Assembly: GCF_009389715.1 (NCBI RefSeq)
Contig: NW_024067925.1
Span: 1 to 64,000, forward strand
Length of the DNA: 64,000 bases
Direction of reading: 5' to 3'
DNA from: Phoenix dactylifera
Lineage: Eukaryota > Streptophyta > Magnoliopsida > Arecales > Arecaceae
Positions 1 through 11,182 of the stretch are shown one piece after another. A program made the translations under genes and the position numbers. The notes beneath the pieces are model-generated. The model did not search any database. It saw only the letters and a program-made list of their open reading frames with translations, and had not been told where the DNA came from. The stretch's first letter is position 1; every line of letters begins with the position of its first letter.

Positions 1-527
1 TGCACTACCTTCTAAACCACAAAAGAAAGATTAAGATGAAAAATATCTTGGATTACCAACGACTGTCTCGGATTTTATATGCTATGCTACGCTATTACGG
101 TGATTCCAATGTAGCTTTCTTGATCTTTAGGCAACCATTGAAAATCAATGCTTGTATTGCTTTTGATTTTCTTAGCTGTAAAAATAAAAGGCACATCTAT
201 CATGTCAAAATAGAGCAATCTTGCTGGTACACCAAGTCTCGCAATCATCTTTTTTATTAAAAATATAGAACAAAGATTTTTATTTTTAATTTTTCAAAAA
301 AATTAAGAATATATAGAATGGTATATTTTACTTTTTTGATTTCCAATAAATACAAAAAGACAGCCAACCTATCTTCTAATCATTGAGGCCTTTGAAAATT
401 CAAACTAGTTTCATTTTTCCCTTCCTCTAAATTCAAACTGCAAGAGTATCATAAGCAATGAAGGAAATCATATTATATTAAGTCCAGATCAGTTTCGAGT
501 TCAAATTAGATTTCATGAGGCTCATCT
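1..527. other. AT-rich flank, no recognised gene
   Basis: I recognise no gene here. Short open frames exist on both strands, including one of 74 codons on the plus strand at 36-260 and an overlapping minus-strand one, but neither shows a motif I know. The base composition is uniform and AT-rich. Confidence 0.4.
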
Positions 528-835
528 AAAACAGGCAGCATTTTCATTTAATCCCAAAGATACCAAAGAGAGGTCTAGCAAAAAAATAATAAAAAAAAGA
601 TACCAAAGAGAAGGCAACCCAATCCGGCTCCAGCTCAAGTTACGACTCCGTAGAAAAACAGGCAAAATTTTCATTCAATCCCAAAGATACCAAAGAAAGG
701 GCACCCCAAATCTAGCTCCAGCTCAAGTTACAACTCCGTAGAAAGGAAATTTTTCATTCAATCCTATTAAGGGATCAAAGAAAAGCCAGCCCACTCCAAC
801 TCCAGCTCAAATTACAACTATATATAAAAAAAAAT
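528..835. repeat. three-copy degenerate tandem repeat (~100 bp)
   Basis: A segment containing CATTYAATCCCAAAGATACC, a purine-rich stretch and CCAGCTCAAGTTACAACTCC occurs three times head to tail, beginning near 540, 670 and 750. The copies differ by small insertions and substitutions. It lies downstream of the first H2A gene. No coding function is suggested. Confidence 0.7.
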
Positions 836-1185
836 GAGCGCAGCACGATACACACTTAATTGTACCCTAACATTACGAAAAAATAGAAGTAGCTGCTCTC
901 AGCTCTAGTAATAATATTTCTTTTTTATAAGAAAACTTCAATAAATTCATAACGGATTACAGATTTCAATGCCACGTATCCCACAATGAATGCTATAATT
1001 CAAGAAAAGGAATTTAACAAATAATCATTAAAAAAAAGTTAAGATTTCTCTTCGTTCGGAATTCCCACGTCGACATGACAATCTAATCTAACTAACTCAC
1101 GCTAACCGGAGAAATCCCCTACATTAATACATCACCAACCCACCACCAAAAAGAAAAAGAGAAGCGAAACAAAAATATGAATTAT

Positions 1186-1846
1186 TTAGCTGTCGTCGGC
1201 GGCGGACTTGGAAGAGCCGGTGCCGGTCTTCTTTGGGAGCAATAGGTTGTGGATGTTGGGCATCACACCGCCGTTAGCGATCGTCACCGTCCCCAAGAGC
1301 CTCGACAGCTCCTCATCGTTCCTTACCGCGAGCTGGATGTGCCTCGGGACAATCCTGGTCTTCTTGTTGTCCCTCGCTGCGTTCCCGGCAAGCTCCAAGA
1401 CCTAACCACAAGGCCAGCCGAGAAGTTTATATCCGTGCCCAACCCAAATCCCACATTTCACGAAATTCGTGATCAAAATAACAAATTTACGAACAAAACC
1501 TGCTAAAAAGCGCAACTTCATGCAATACGATCGATACCAAGAAGGAAATTCCGAGAGTTTCAGGCCGAAATTGGAAAATACTCTTAAAAGTATCAAATTT
1601 CTTCCAACAAAGATAATTAGGAGGAACGAAAAAGAGGAGGGGGGGAGCGAAGATTACCTCGGCAGCGAGGTACTCGAGGACGGCGGCGAGGTAGACCGGA
1701 GCGCCGGCACCGACGCGCTCAGCAAACTTGCCCGCCTTCAGGAAGCGAGCGATACGGCCGACGGGAAACTGGAGACCGGCCTTGCTGCTCCTAGACGTGG
1801 CCTTCTTCGAGGCCGCGGAGCCGATGGCTTTCCCTCTTCCGGCCAT
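1186..1846 (-). CDS. histone H2A, canonical type, two exons
   Basis: This is a core nucleosome histone that dimerises with H2B. Exon 1 is 1658-1846 (63 codons, ATG at 1846) and exon 2 is 1186-1401 (71 codons plus TAA), joined in phase 0 across a 256-bp GT-AG intron; the product is 134 aa. The N-terminus [10 protein letters not shown], the [18 protein letters not shown] helix region, the loop [21 protein letters not shown] and the NDEEL acidic-patch residues are all present. The C-terminal tail is short and ends SKSAADDS. It has no SQE/D-phi motif (so not H2A.X), no SPKK motif (so not H2A.W), and is not H2A.Z-like. The intron falls at the codon pair AAE|VLELAG, the same place as in the neighbouring H2A-like gene, which suggests a local duplication. 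The frame is intact. Confidence 0.95.
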
Positions 1847-1951
1847 GTTGACAAGGAACTAGGGTTTAGGCTTTGGAGAGGGGGCGACCAGAGATAAGAC
1901 GTTTCACGGAACTCGAGAAGGACGAGGATCCATGGTGTGGTTCGTATCTCT

Positions 1952-1990
1952 TATTTATAGGGTTACCATGAGCGGGATTGTTGGACCAAT
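1952..1990 (-). promoter_or_regulatory. TATA and CCAAT-like elements of the first H2A gene
   Basis: On the minus strand CTATAAATAAG lies at about 1951-1961, roughly 105 bp upstream of the ATG, with a CCAAT-box-like CATTGGTCC just further upstream near 1982-1990. An octamer-like GCGATCC lies further out near 2005. The assignment rests on position and motif only. Confidence 0.5.
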
Positions 1991-2126
1991 GACAAACGAT
2001 TACGAGGATCGCAATCTGAGCCGTTTGTTAGTAATGGCTTTGAACGGTCGGATGTGTAAAAAGGAGCACGAGGAACTTTTGTCCATTCCAATCAACCATA
2101 GTATGTTGAGGTGCGGCTCGCATTAG

Positions 2127-3230
2127 ATTATGACCATGCCATAGATTTTGGGCCCGCTTAAATAAGGAATTATATCTTACATGGCACGCACGATGTAAAT
2201 TTTGTAAAGCAGAGGGCTTAGTTTAGAAATCATATTTATCCAACCAAAGAGATGTTGCAGTATGAAAATTATTACTACATTATCGGAACAATATATTCTG
2301 GAATTTCGCAAGTCTGTGATCTCAAGCTGATCTGGTTTGATGGAATCAAATTAACCAGAGGAGCCGCGTTTAAAGTCTTCAAACAGAGGTGGCGATATCT
2401 AGTTGTTGCAGTAGATGCAGCCATACCTAGAAAATAGAGCATGCTTACCCTAATACACAACTCATTCTTTGATTATGTATAGGTATTTAAGATTTATCTA
2501 ATGAATAATTGATGTAGGACTAAACATATGCATGCACGGATCCTCACATATTTCTTTATTTAAGTCATAACGTTCTCGTCAGGCTAAGAGTTCAAATTCA
2601 TTTAAATCTAATCACAAGTACCACAATCGGCACGTGGTCAGCCCAATAAGTACGTGCTACGGTGTTCCTTCGTCACATAAATTATGGAACAGATCCGCTT
2701 TAATATCATTTGTCACAACTCAGAACCTCACGCAAAAAGACTACTCGAAAGATATTTTTTGGACTTCTTGATTATGTATAAGTATTCAAGATCTACCTAG
2801 CGCCTAATCGATACATATGATCACACGGATCAGAAGAGTTTTTGTATAAATACCAGTGGCTGAGGGTATCAAGTACATGCCCCGCAAGGGTCACCAGATT
2901 TTCAGTAGGGACCCGCACCCAAATCGTTCCCAACATGATACCATTAATTAGAAGCTATCTATAGCGCCACCAAACTGGATATCAGGCCATTCTTCCTGGT
3001 ATCCATATACGATAATTACAAATCACCAAGCAATGGTAGTCGTAGATAAGTTCCAGGTAAATCTCTATCGTTCTAAACTTTCATTAAAGAAGAAAGACAA
3101 AAGAGAGTGGAGTCCACAAAAGCGTGGGGAATTCACAAGAAAAGAAATTCATAACCGACTATGAACACTCTTCAACCCATATCATCAGCACCACAAACAC
3201 CCAATTAGAGGGAGCGCGTGGGGGCCCATA
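2127..3230. other. intergenic DNA with a decayed direct repeat
   Basis: No gene is recognised between the two H2A loci. A segment with GATTATGTATAGGTATTYAAG followed by a CACGGATC-containing stretch occurs near 2466-2550 and again, diverged, near 2765-2840. These look like fragments of one old repeat family, not functional sites. Confidence 0.45.
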
Positions 3231-3263
3231 GGGGAGAGACGAGCTCAGGCGAGCTCAGGCGGC

Positions 3264-4524
3264 TCAGCTCGCCGGAGGAGGAGTCCTGCCGGAGGTGGAC
3301 TTATTGGGGACGAGGCGGCCGTCAATGTGGGGCGTGACGCCGCCGCTGGCGATGGTGACGGAGCCCAGCAGCTTACACAGCTCTTCGTCGTTCCTCACCG
3401 CCAGCTGGATGTGCCGCGGACTGATCCGATTCTTCTTATTGTCACGCGCCGCAGTTCCCGCCAACTCCACCACCTGCCCAATAAAATAAAAAGTTTCAAC
3501 ATAATACTTATTTAATTAAAAGAAAAGCCTTCAAACAACCAAGAAAAAGGTTCACGACGATTGCATCTCGCACAGCTCTTAAAGCATTCCGAAATCTTTC
3601 TGCGCGAAAGATGCAACCCGAACCCACCAAGAAATTGTTGTTAGACCCGATAAAGCATCAAAATTTCGGCATGTGTTTTGCCGACTTCTATCGAAGCCTC
3701 TTTCCCCAAATAATTAAAGAATAGAGAGGGAACCTATGTGAACTTGTGAAGTATAACGAGCTTCCAAAACTAATTTGAATCTTTTGGCTTTTAAATACGT
3801 CCAATAAAGAAGGGGTGTGATTAGGTAAAATCTATTTAGCACTTCGGGAGGGCAATTGCAAAGATTAAGGAAAGAACTTCAAATATATTTTCCTATTTTG
3901 GCATCAGAACTCGGAGGAAATGATACCCAAAGAAACGAAAGCAGAGACGAAACAAAACTATGCAGAATGGCTGAAGACATTAATCCGAAAATCATAGAAA
4001 CGTTAGCAACGGATTTCAACAAGAAATCCTAGAATCAACAAAACCCAGAACTCCATAGATTAAATCCTACAGAAGCTGGCAACAAGAAGAAGCATAACTT
4101 AGAGCAGTAAAAAGGAACTGGATATCTCTCACCAAATCTACCAAGAGCTACGATTTCTTGAACAAGTTTACAATACATTATACTACGATCCAAGAACAAA
4201 AAAGAAAAGCAATGACGAACAAGAAATTTGAAGAAAAAGAACCAACACCCTAAGAAGAACAGCCCATATGCAAGAAATCCAGCAACTCAGAAACTTAAAT
4301 GGGTGGCGAAGAAAGAAATGGAGGAGAAGGACCAACCTCGGAGGCGAGGTACTCGAGGACGGCGGCGAGGTAGACCGAAGCGGCTTCGCTGACGCGATCC
4401 GCGTACTTGCCGGTCTTGAGGAAACGGGCGATCCCCCGATGGGGAACTGAAGCCCCGCTCTTCTGCTCCTCGACCTCACCTTCTTTTGCCACAACAAGAG
4501 CTTCTTCTTCCCTTTGCCTGCCAT
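3264..4524 (-). pseudogene. divergent histone H2A-like gene with a one-base frame break in exon 1
   Basis: Exon 1 is 4337-4524 (ATG at 4524) and exon 2 is 3264-3473, with an 863-bp GT-AG intron at the same codon as the upstream H2A gene. Exon 1 is 188 nt where 189 are needed. One base is missing at the conserved PVGRIA segment, next to a run of C at about 4433-4437, so this is either a pseudogene or a base-call error. Apart from that the histone fold is recognisable: [35 protein letters not shown], then [20 protein letters not shown] and a tail ending GRTPPPAS. The normally near-invariant GAGAP after ERV reads SEAAS, and the tail [12 protein letters not shown] is unlike canonical H2A. An intact histone promoter is present upstream. 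It may be a tissue-specific H2A variant or a decaying copy. Confidence 0.75.
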
Positions 4525-4613
4525 TGCTCCAAGAAAGAAGCCGAGATCCCAAAACAGCGAAGGCGAGAGGGAGCGAGGAGAGAACGTAAAAAGGAGTTAC
4601 GTGACGTTATCTG

Positions 4614-4785
4614 GCCTTTATATGGCGCACCGGTTGAATGCAGGGCCAAGTGACGTCAGAACACGCGGATCGCGACTTACGCCGTCGGGACGACACGTTT
4701 TTGGACGGCTGGATCGCGATCCTGGATGGTACATTCGGGAAGCGAGGCGGATTTGGAGGGTTGGGGTTGTATCTTCGCGACGTCA
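4614..4785 (-). promoter_or_regulatory. histone-type promoter: TATA, ACGTCA hexamers, CGCGGATC octamer
   Basis: Upstream of the H2A-like ATG there is a minus-strand CCATATAAAGG (4614-4624). Next comes TGACGTCA (4651-4658), containing the plant histone hexamer ACGTCA, and an exact plant histone octamer CGCGGATC (4664-4671). A palindromic GGATCGCGATCC (4711-4722) and another ACGTCA (4780-4785) follow. Hexamer plus octamer is the known signature of replication-linked plant histone promoters, which points to S-phase expression. A related copy of this block, inverted, sits at every junction of the large tandem array. Confidence 0.8.
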
Positions 4786-4999
4786 AGTGGCTGCTTTAAA
4801 ATCTGTGCAGACGGATGAGAGCTATGCTTTTTTTTTTTTTTTTTTTTTCTTTTTGTTGTTGTTGCTGCTAAGACTGATGATTTGCAAATTTTTAGTACAA
4901 ATACATAAAAAAAATAAAAATAATATATTTTGGAGCTACCCAATCTGCGACTCTGTTGGCCTTTGGAACACCACCTCATCACTAATCATGGCCCAACCC

Positions 5000-6393
5000 G
5001 AGCCCTAATTTTGGGGTCTTTGTTATGTTAGAGTTCGTGGCTCAATGGACGGTAATTCACGATTGGTATATTTATACCTTGAGAGGTCACCAAATTTACG
5101 GCTGTGATGGAAAGCGATCAACCAGGCTAATGGGACTGGGAGTTCCATGAGTTGCGTGTATGGCTGAGTACTAACCGGGCCCGCCCATGATATTATACAA
5201 CATGAGTCAACGGTGCATGGGATATAATGTTTCTTAGGCTCAGCCAATTGCATTATATGTGAGCCATGCTTAATATATTTTATAAACTACTAGAATATTG
5301 TGTACGTACAATCCACATTGAGATCTGCAACGAATAATTTTTAATATACTAATAAAAATATTAAGTGTCCATAATAAAAAAGTACATTGAGCTGCTACTT
5401 CAATAATTTTGAATAATAAATACATAAAAAAATAAATTTCAATGAAAATAATTTTAACTTGGCATCGGTCTCTGATATATTTGTAGGAGAAAAAATTCTT
5501 TATATGAACCTAAGTAAGAGGAATTGAAAGACCTAATTTAGAAATACTAGAAAAAAATTTATTATTTGAATATCTAGATAAAATTTAAAAATAAAAAGTT
5601 GCAGAGAAATAATTTATCAAATACATTATTAAATTTTTTCTTATTAAGAAATGATTTTCCTGCCAAACAAATTGAAGAGAAATAGATAGATGGAAAATTT
5701 CCTTTATTCTAATATCTTGAAAATTTTTTGGGAAAAATAGAGCTATGCTTCTACAATTCTTTCATGGATTTACCAACATTATTCTATCTTGAGTAAACAA
5801 ATTTCCTATAAAAAATAATACTCTCTAACAAAGGGATTGAAGAAAAGGGATTTTTGAAATTTTTTATAAAACTTTTTTGGACATCCTTCCAAAAATCATC
5901 ACTTCATAAAAACGTTAATAGGTAGGCTACAATAATTTCATTTTGAGCAAACTTTCTAAAGAAATTCTATAACAAATTTCAAAGGATGACTCTTAATAAA
6001 ACTTTTGTTTTTATGATATACAATCTCATGAATGTAAAGTTTTATAAAATTATTCACCTAGAAAATTAGAAATATGGAAGTTATCCAACCTTCTTGTACA
6101 AATCTGAATGTTTTTCTCGCATTCTGATTTTCCAATCCTTCCAAATATCACTTTTTTAGAATTACTTGATTATAAATGAATTCCAAATATAACAGATTTT
6201 TGGAATTTTAATAGCAAGTGGAATTCCTAATAATTTCAAAACATCAGCAATACATATATGAAAAGTGGAAGGATATTGCCAAGATTAAGAAAATGACAAA
6301 CAATCTCGAAAGAATATTTCAAGGTTATGAAATCAACATTTTTATGTAGTAGGTATAATATTTTAAATTAAAATCTATCAAAATAAATATATC
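5000..6393. other. AT-rich intergenic DNA, no gene seen
   Basis: This is long AT-rich sequence with many homopolymers and no open frame that resembles a known protein. The minus strand around 5450-6330 might be a very old transposon remnant, but I cannot name a family. A ~55-bp segment just before it, about 4938-4990, matches the junction sequence in front of units 2-4 in direct orientation. Confidence 0.4.
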
Positions 6394-6775
6394 TGTCATG
6401 CCCTAAATTTGGGACATAATACGGCCATGCTACCGAGGGATACAGCCCATGCTAACACGAAGCCAACCATGTCATCTTAGTTTCCAAATCCATAGAGGCT
6501 TTGGGAAGAGGGGTAAACTTGGCTCAATGGCTGCACTCGCTGGTCATTCGCCGGTTGCAACTGCCCCCAGCTGCCAACCATTAGCACTAGCCTCGGGGGT
6601 TTCGCGCCGGCCACGCCTCCCCTGGTTGTGTCTCAACAGGGGTTGTTCGAGCCGATCGAGCAGGGGATCGCACTCTCCTATTCCGATCCTTCTTTTTTTT
6701 TTCCTTCCCAAAGCTTGGATTGGGCCAAGTTTGGGTCGAGCCGATCAAGTGGATCGGCCCTTGACTTAGACATCT
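6394..6775 (+). mobile_element. fragment of an LTR retrotransposon (LTR 5' end)
   Basis: The segment begins TGTCATGCCCTAAATTTGGG and continues with ACAGCCCATGCTAACACGAAG, a pattern seen at the start of many plant LTRs. It turns GC-rich, then fades into surrounding DNA. I find no partner LTR or internal genes, so it is an old truncated scrap. Confidence 0.45.
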
Positions 6776-7288
6776 AATCTACCAATTAGAGAGTGTTGTT
6801 GGTACCATGTATAAAAATTTCTGTTAAAAATTTCTATGCATATATCTTGAAGACAACATTGTCCTTTTCTAAAAGTTTGGGCCATGTGATTTAGCATGAG
6901 TTGCTGCTTAATTTTGATGCTTCTTTTATCATGTTGGGCTGCCTCTAGAAGCACCACATGAAGTGAAATTTGAAATCTTGAAGCATGTCAACAAAGAAGC
7001 CAATTCAAATCCTTTATGAGAGAAAAGAATATTAACTACCACCATCCTCTTTGATGCCTAAACTTATCACTTTAAACTTAAAAATTTTCATATTTGAAGG
7101 ATTGTTTTGACACGAATAGGGCATAACTATTTTAGTTGTGCCATAGGTATGCAAGTCAATAATCGTCACTCTTCACCGAGTTCCACTTCTCTTAAAAGAT
7201 GCGTAAATCGAAATCTTGCTAATTTGGATATTCATAACCCTAGAAACAAACCAAAATTGATCCTGGGGTTGAAATTACAAATTCAAAT
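6776..7288. other. unique flank before the tandem array
   Basis: There is no recognised gene. The array starts at 7289, where sequence shared with units 2-4 (CCTTTGATRTGATGTGAAAC) begins. Confidence 0.4.
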
Positions 7289-8916
7289 CCTTTGATGTGA
7301 TGTGAAACGCATTCTATAGACAATCATAAAATTTATTTTAAAGGGCTAAGCTCCTATTAAAAAAAATTCTACCTTCCAATTTTTTTGCCGACAATTCTGA
7401 CAGTATAAAAATCATCTGTTGCGAGCCATGGTCCTTGTATGCTAAGGTGGAAATTAATTAATTATATTTTTTGATATCTTTCACCTCTAAATTGAGTTAT
7501 CCTAAAATCAACACATGCCCTCCCCCCCACATTTCACCTCTAAATTGAATTATCCTAAAATCAACACATGGTATCATGCCTCACCAAGTTGCTTCAAAGG
7601 GCTTAGTCCAATGGTCATATCATTGAGCCAGGTTTGTTGGATGATTCTAAGATACTTTCTCTTCAGCTAGCAGATGAATTTGTGTTTTATATTAAAATAG
7701 GTTTAACAACAACCAACCTTGAGGTGATTTTAGAGCTGATCATGGGCTAGGCCGGGCCTATATAAAATTTGACATTTTCTGTGCCCAAGACCGGCCAATG
7801 ATCAGCTTTAGATAATTTTGACCTGATTCCTAAGAGCTCTCTGCTAACGGGCAACCACACTATATATTATTGATTGACGACACATTTACCATGAAATAGG
7901 TGAGATATAAAGAGGCAATTGGCACATAGTCCCTTGATTGACCACCATTAGATATTTAATTCCTCTTGACCCAATGTCTAATTCATGTGCCATAATTCTG
8001 TTTAATTTTTAGTTCTTGGTCCTACACATTTATACCTGACTCGACATATAACTACAAATAACTATGCATATGGATAAGTGTGTGCAGGAATAATACAACT
8101 ATGTATAAGAACTAATCGAGTATTTGCAAACCTATATAAGTATTTGCAGGACTAAAAGTTAAATACCGACGGTCAAAAAACTGGGTGTAAAATGGTAATC
8201 GAGCTTTGAAGCTAGAAGCAAAGCACTGCTCAGCTTCACCTTTTGCTCTTCTGCTTTGCAATGATGACACCAAAAAAAAAAAAACCCATCATTTTGTAAC
8301 CTCTGAAATCCACAAGTAGTTTCCCCCAAAAATATGCAGTGCTTACATTGTGGTGTTTCTGACCAACATTCAGTTGCAACTTCTTGGCTCTTCTATCACC
8401 CCTTACTTCAATCTCATTCATCAGTATAGTTAGTTAATAAGAAAAGGATATTTTGGTGCAAAAGGCTTCTGTCACTACGGAGTTAAAGAAAGGTGAAATA
8501 TATATTTTTTTTGAATGAAAGAGAGAGGTGAAATATATATGAAGAGGCTGTTTTCATTGAACACGTAGCACCCAGGTTACTGTGGAGCAACCTTAATGAT
8601 ATGCCAAGACTGGCCCTCTTCCAAGTTTAATGTATAAGGAGCTTAAAAAATATAAGAATGCAAATTGTCCAAACCAAGAATGCAATAAATACTCATAACA
8701 TAAAATATCCACACAGAAGGCTCCAAAAGGATACTTGGAAAATCTGACGAACAAATGATACCTCATATTGATTTGTGAGATTTTTTTTTTTTTGAGCTAG
8801 CCTATCTTCTTGCTTCATAAAAAAAAGAAAATGTTGAAACAAAACACACTGGAAACCTAGTATATTTCATTGCAGTTTCTCTCAGAACTTGAATAGTGGG
8901 CGATCAAGGTTGGACT
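7289..8916. other. non-coding left part of unit 1
   Basis: This stretch lies downstream of the DUF1218 gene. It holds a segment related to the 101-bp tandem duplication of units 2-4 at about 7473-7627, here with the first half shortened and a C-run inserted. A GGCCGGGCCTATATAAAATT stretch lies near 7753. I find no coding region; small minus-strand open frames around 8236-8421 have no recognisable motif. The corresponding stretches of units 2-4 look the same. Confidence 0.5.
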
Positions 8917-10226
8917 TCAACGAGATCTTTTGTCCTCGTATATCTTTTCTGATTCTCGCTTGGTTGCGTCAGCAGAAACATAATAAGCTACAAAATAGTC
9001 CATGAACGAAGCACAAGATCCCGCCAATGGAAAGGAAACGGTGATGGGAAAAGCCACAAGAAACTCTTGACTTGGAGTTAGACCTCGCTCCTATGACCAA
9101 CATTGTGGATCCGACTATAACGATGATCCTGATCAAAGTGTTGAGCTTTTAGTATAGAGTCAGTAACAATGACGAGGAAATTTAGCAAAGCTGAAATCTC
9201 AATTTAAAATCTAGATATCAACAATATTCTCCATGATCTAGCACTTTCAAGACCAGAACAACAATATTCACAGGGGATTCTATGTAAATTAGCAGTTAAT
9301 CCAGGGGAAAGCCCTATAATGTCTAATATGTATTAGAAAGCATAGGGATGGATGATAAGAACCCCAATAAAAATCAGACAATAGGAAGAGAGTAGAGAAT
9401 ATTTTTGATGTTATTCCAAATTCTTCCGAAGGCCGATAACTTTATTGGATTGTATAAAATAGGCTACTCATTGAAATTTTTTGTTAAGAAAAATCTCATA
9501 TAGAAGTTATGTACATTGCGCATTGATTGAGTATACTCGATGTTAACTTACTTGGTTCGTTTAGGTTTATATATATTGCCCATGCAAAGAGAGATATTCT
9601 TTCTTTTTTTTTTTCTTTTTTTCTATATGTTTGTCTATTTATTTTTTGTTTTCTTCTGGTGTTCTGTCCTTTTTTTTTTTCCTACCCTTGCGAAGAAATC
9701 CATACTAGTAGATATTGGAGGCAGGAAAATTACCACGACACAATCAGGGGGCTGCAGCCATTTTCTTGTTAAAAGATCTGGAGCGAATCCACATGCATCC
9801 ACCAAGTACATTCGCGACGGCATGAGCTAATGCCAGAAGCCCAGCTGCTGCGAGTCCAAGCTTGTAAGCCTCATGGACTGGCTCTTTGCACTCAACGAAG
9901 AACACCCTCAGGTGCTTCCCCTGCAACAAGACTCAAAAGCATAAGTAACATTATGATCGAAGACGCATTTGTTGATCAATTGCATCATAACTACAAAAAT
10001 CATCAATTCTTGTCTTAGGGACAGAATTATGATGTCTTGTTCTTCGGTTGTTCTTGTTAAGGTTACTTTAAGTTTTTCTGCAGTCATAAATCAAATATAT
10101 AGAAAAATGAAGAAGAAGAAGAAGTACCTTGTTTTGAGCTATCTCAGCTTCGATCCCTAGTATACCAGCAACTACATCCATGATCACAATTAGAAGGCAG
10201 ATAATCACACCTCCTGACATCCTCAT
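8917..10226 (-). pseudogene. DUF1218 membrane protein gene, unit 1 copy, frameshifted in exon 2
   Basis: Exons are 10128-10226, 9734-9920 and 8917/8969-9128, with GT-AG introns. The product belongs to the plant DUF1218 family, four-helix membrane proteins that include the MODIFYING WALL LIGNIN proteins of Arabidopsis. Exon 2 is 187 nt, one base short of the 188 nt in units 3 and 4. The loss is near 9750 in the codons for MAAAT, so the reading frame breaks before the third membrane helix. Exon 1 is intact (33 codons). A G-box CACGTG lies at 10319-10324, about 95 bp upstream of the ATG. This is the least functional-looking of the four copies unless the missing base is a sequencing error. Confidence 0.8.
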
Positions 10227-11082
10227 TGTTACAGGTTTGATAACTGAACGATGGAGTGGGTGAGGATGAAGAAGTGATCTTAGTAGTTTGTTTATGTTTA
10301 TGATGTACAGAAATACTTCACGTGGAGCAGTGGATAAAGGAAAAGAGGAGAGATTGATATTGATATATTCCTATGAAAGTGTTTAACCTCCAAGAGGTTT
10401 ATTATACCTCCATTTGGACTCCTCAAGGAGTAATTTACAGATCCCATTCAAATGAAAAATTCAGAAATTGGTTAATATATAATAATTACTTTATTGAATT
10501 GATAAATTAGATCTCAATTACAATAATTGTATCGCTAGCACAAAATCAGCAATACTTAATTATTAATTTAGTGCTAGCTAAAGAATTATAGTAATTGAAA
10601 TCTAATATGTCAATTCAATGAATTATATATTAGAATGATTTATTACCTTATTAGAATAATTGATTGCTAATTTTGTGCTAGCAAAATAATTATTGTGATT
10701 GAAATTTAATATGTCAATTCAATGAATTATATATTAGAATGATTTATTACGTTATTAGAATAATTGATTGCTAATTTTATGCTAGCAAAACAATTATTAT
10801 TATTGAGATCTAATATGTCAATTCAATAAATTATATATTAGAATGATTTATTATCATATTAGAATAATTGATTGCTAATTTTGTGCTAGCAAAATAATTA
10901 TTGTGATTGAGATCTAATATTTCAATTCAATGAATTATATATTAGAATGATTTATTACCTGCAGTTCTGTTGTCTGGTTGTCCCCTCTCTCAAGATAGAA
11001 CAAGACCTTCTCCCATATTCAATTGGTCACTAGAATCAAGGAATGCGCATGATCAAAGAACTTGATCGAGAAGGCCTCAGGG

Positions 11083-11182
11083 ACATTTTTCACAAATTTT
11101 ACGAACAGAAGTCCTTATTTTCATATTTCTTATTCCTTACCTTAATTCTGAATCTACACTTTTGAAGAAAATAAGTTTCTTG
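11083..11182 (-). other. rpl36: plastid DNA scrap: start of chloroplast rpl36 plus 5' spacer (NUPT), unit 1
   Basis: On the minus strand from 11124 the reading frame is MKIRTSVRKICEKC, close to the start of plastid ribosomal protein L36 (recalled as MKIRASVRKICEKC). It is followed at once by unrelated sequence and a stop. The ~55 bp upstream, with AGGAATAAGAAAT before the ATG, has the look of plastid intergenic DNA. Only about 14 of 37 codons are present, so it is not a gene. It lies within a ~220-bp filler between AT-rich repeats; the other half (10,960-11,082) is unidentified. Confidence 0.65.

Noticed and set aside
5023-5253. 76-codon minus-strand frame downstream of the H2A-like promoter
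   Set aside because: No motif, no repeat of it elsewhere, and a composition like its surroundings.
9527-9830. Plus-strand Phe-rich frames beginning MSILDVNLLG
   Set aside because: They lie in the second intron of the DUF1218 gene and run antisense into exon 2; a T-rich tract creates the Phe runs.
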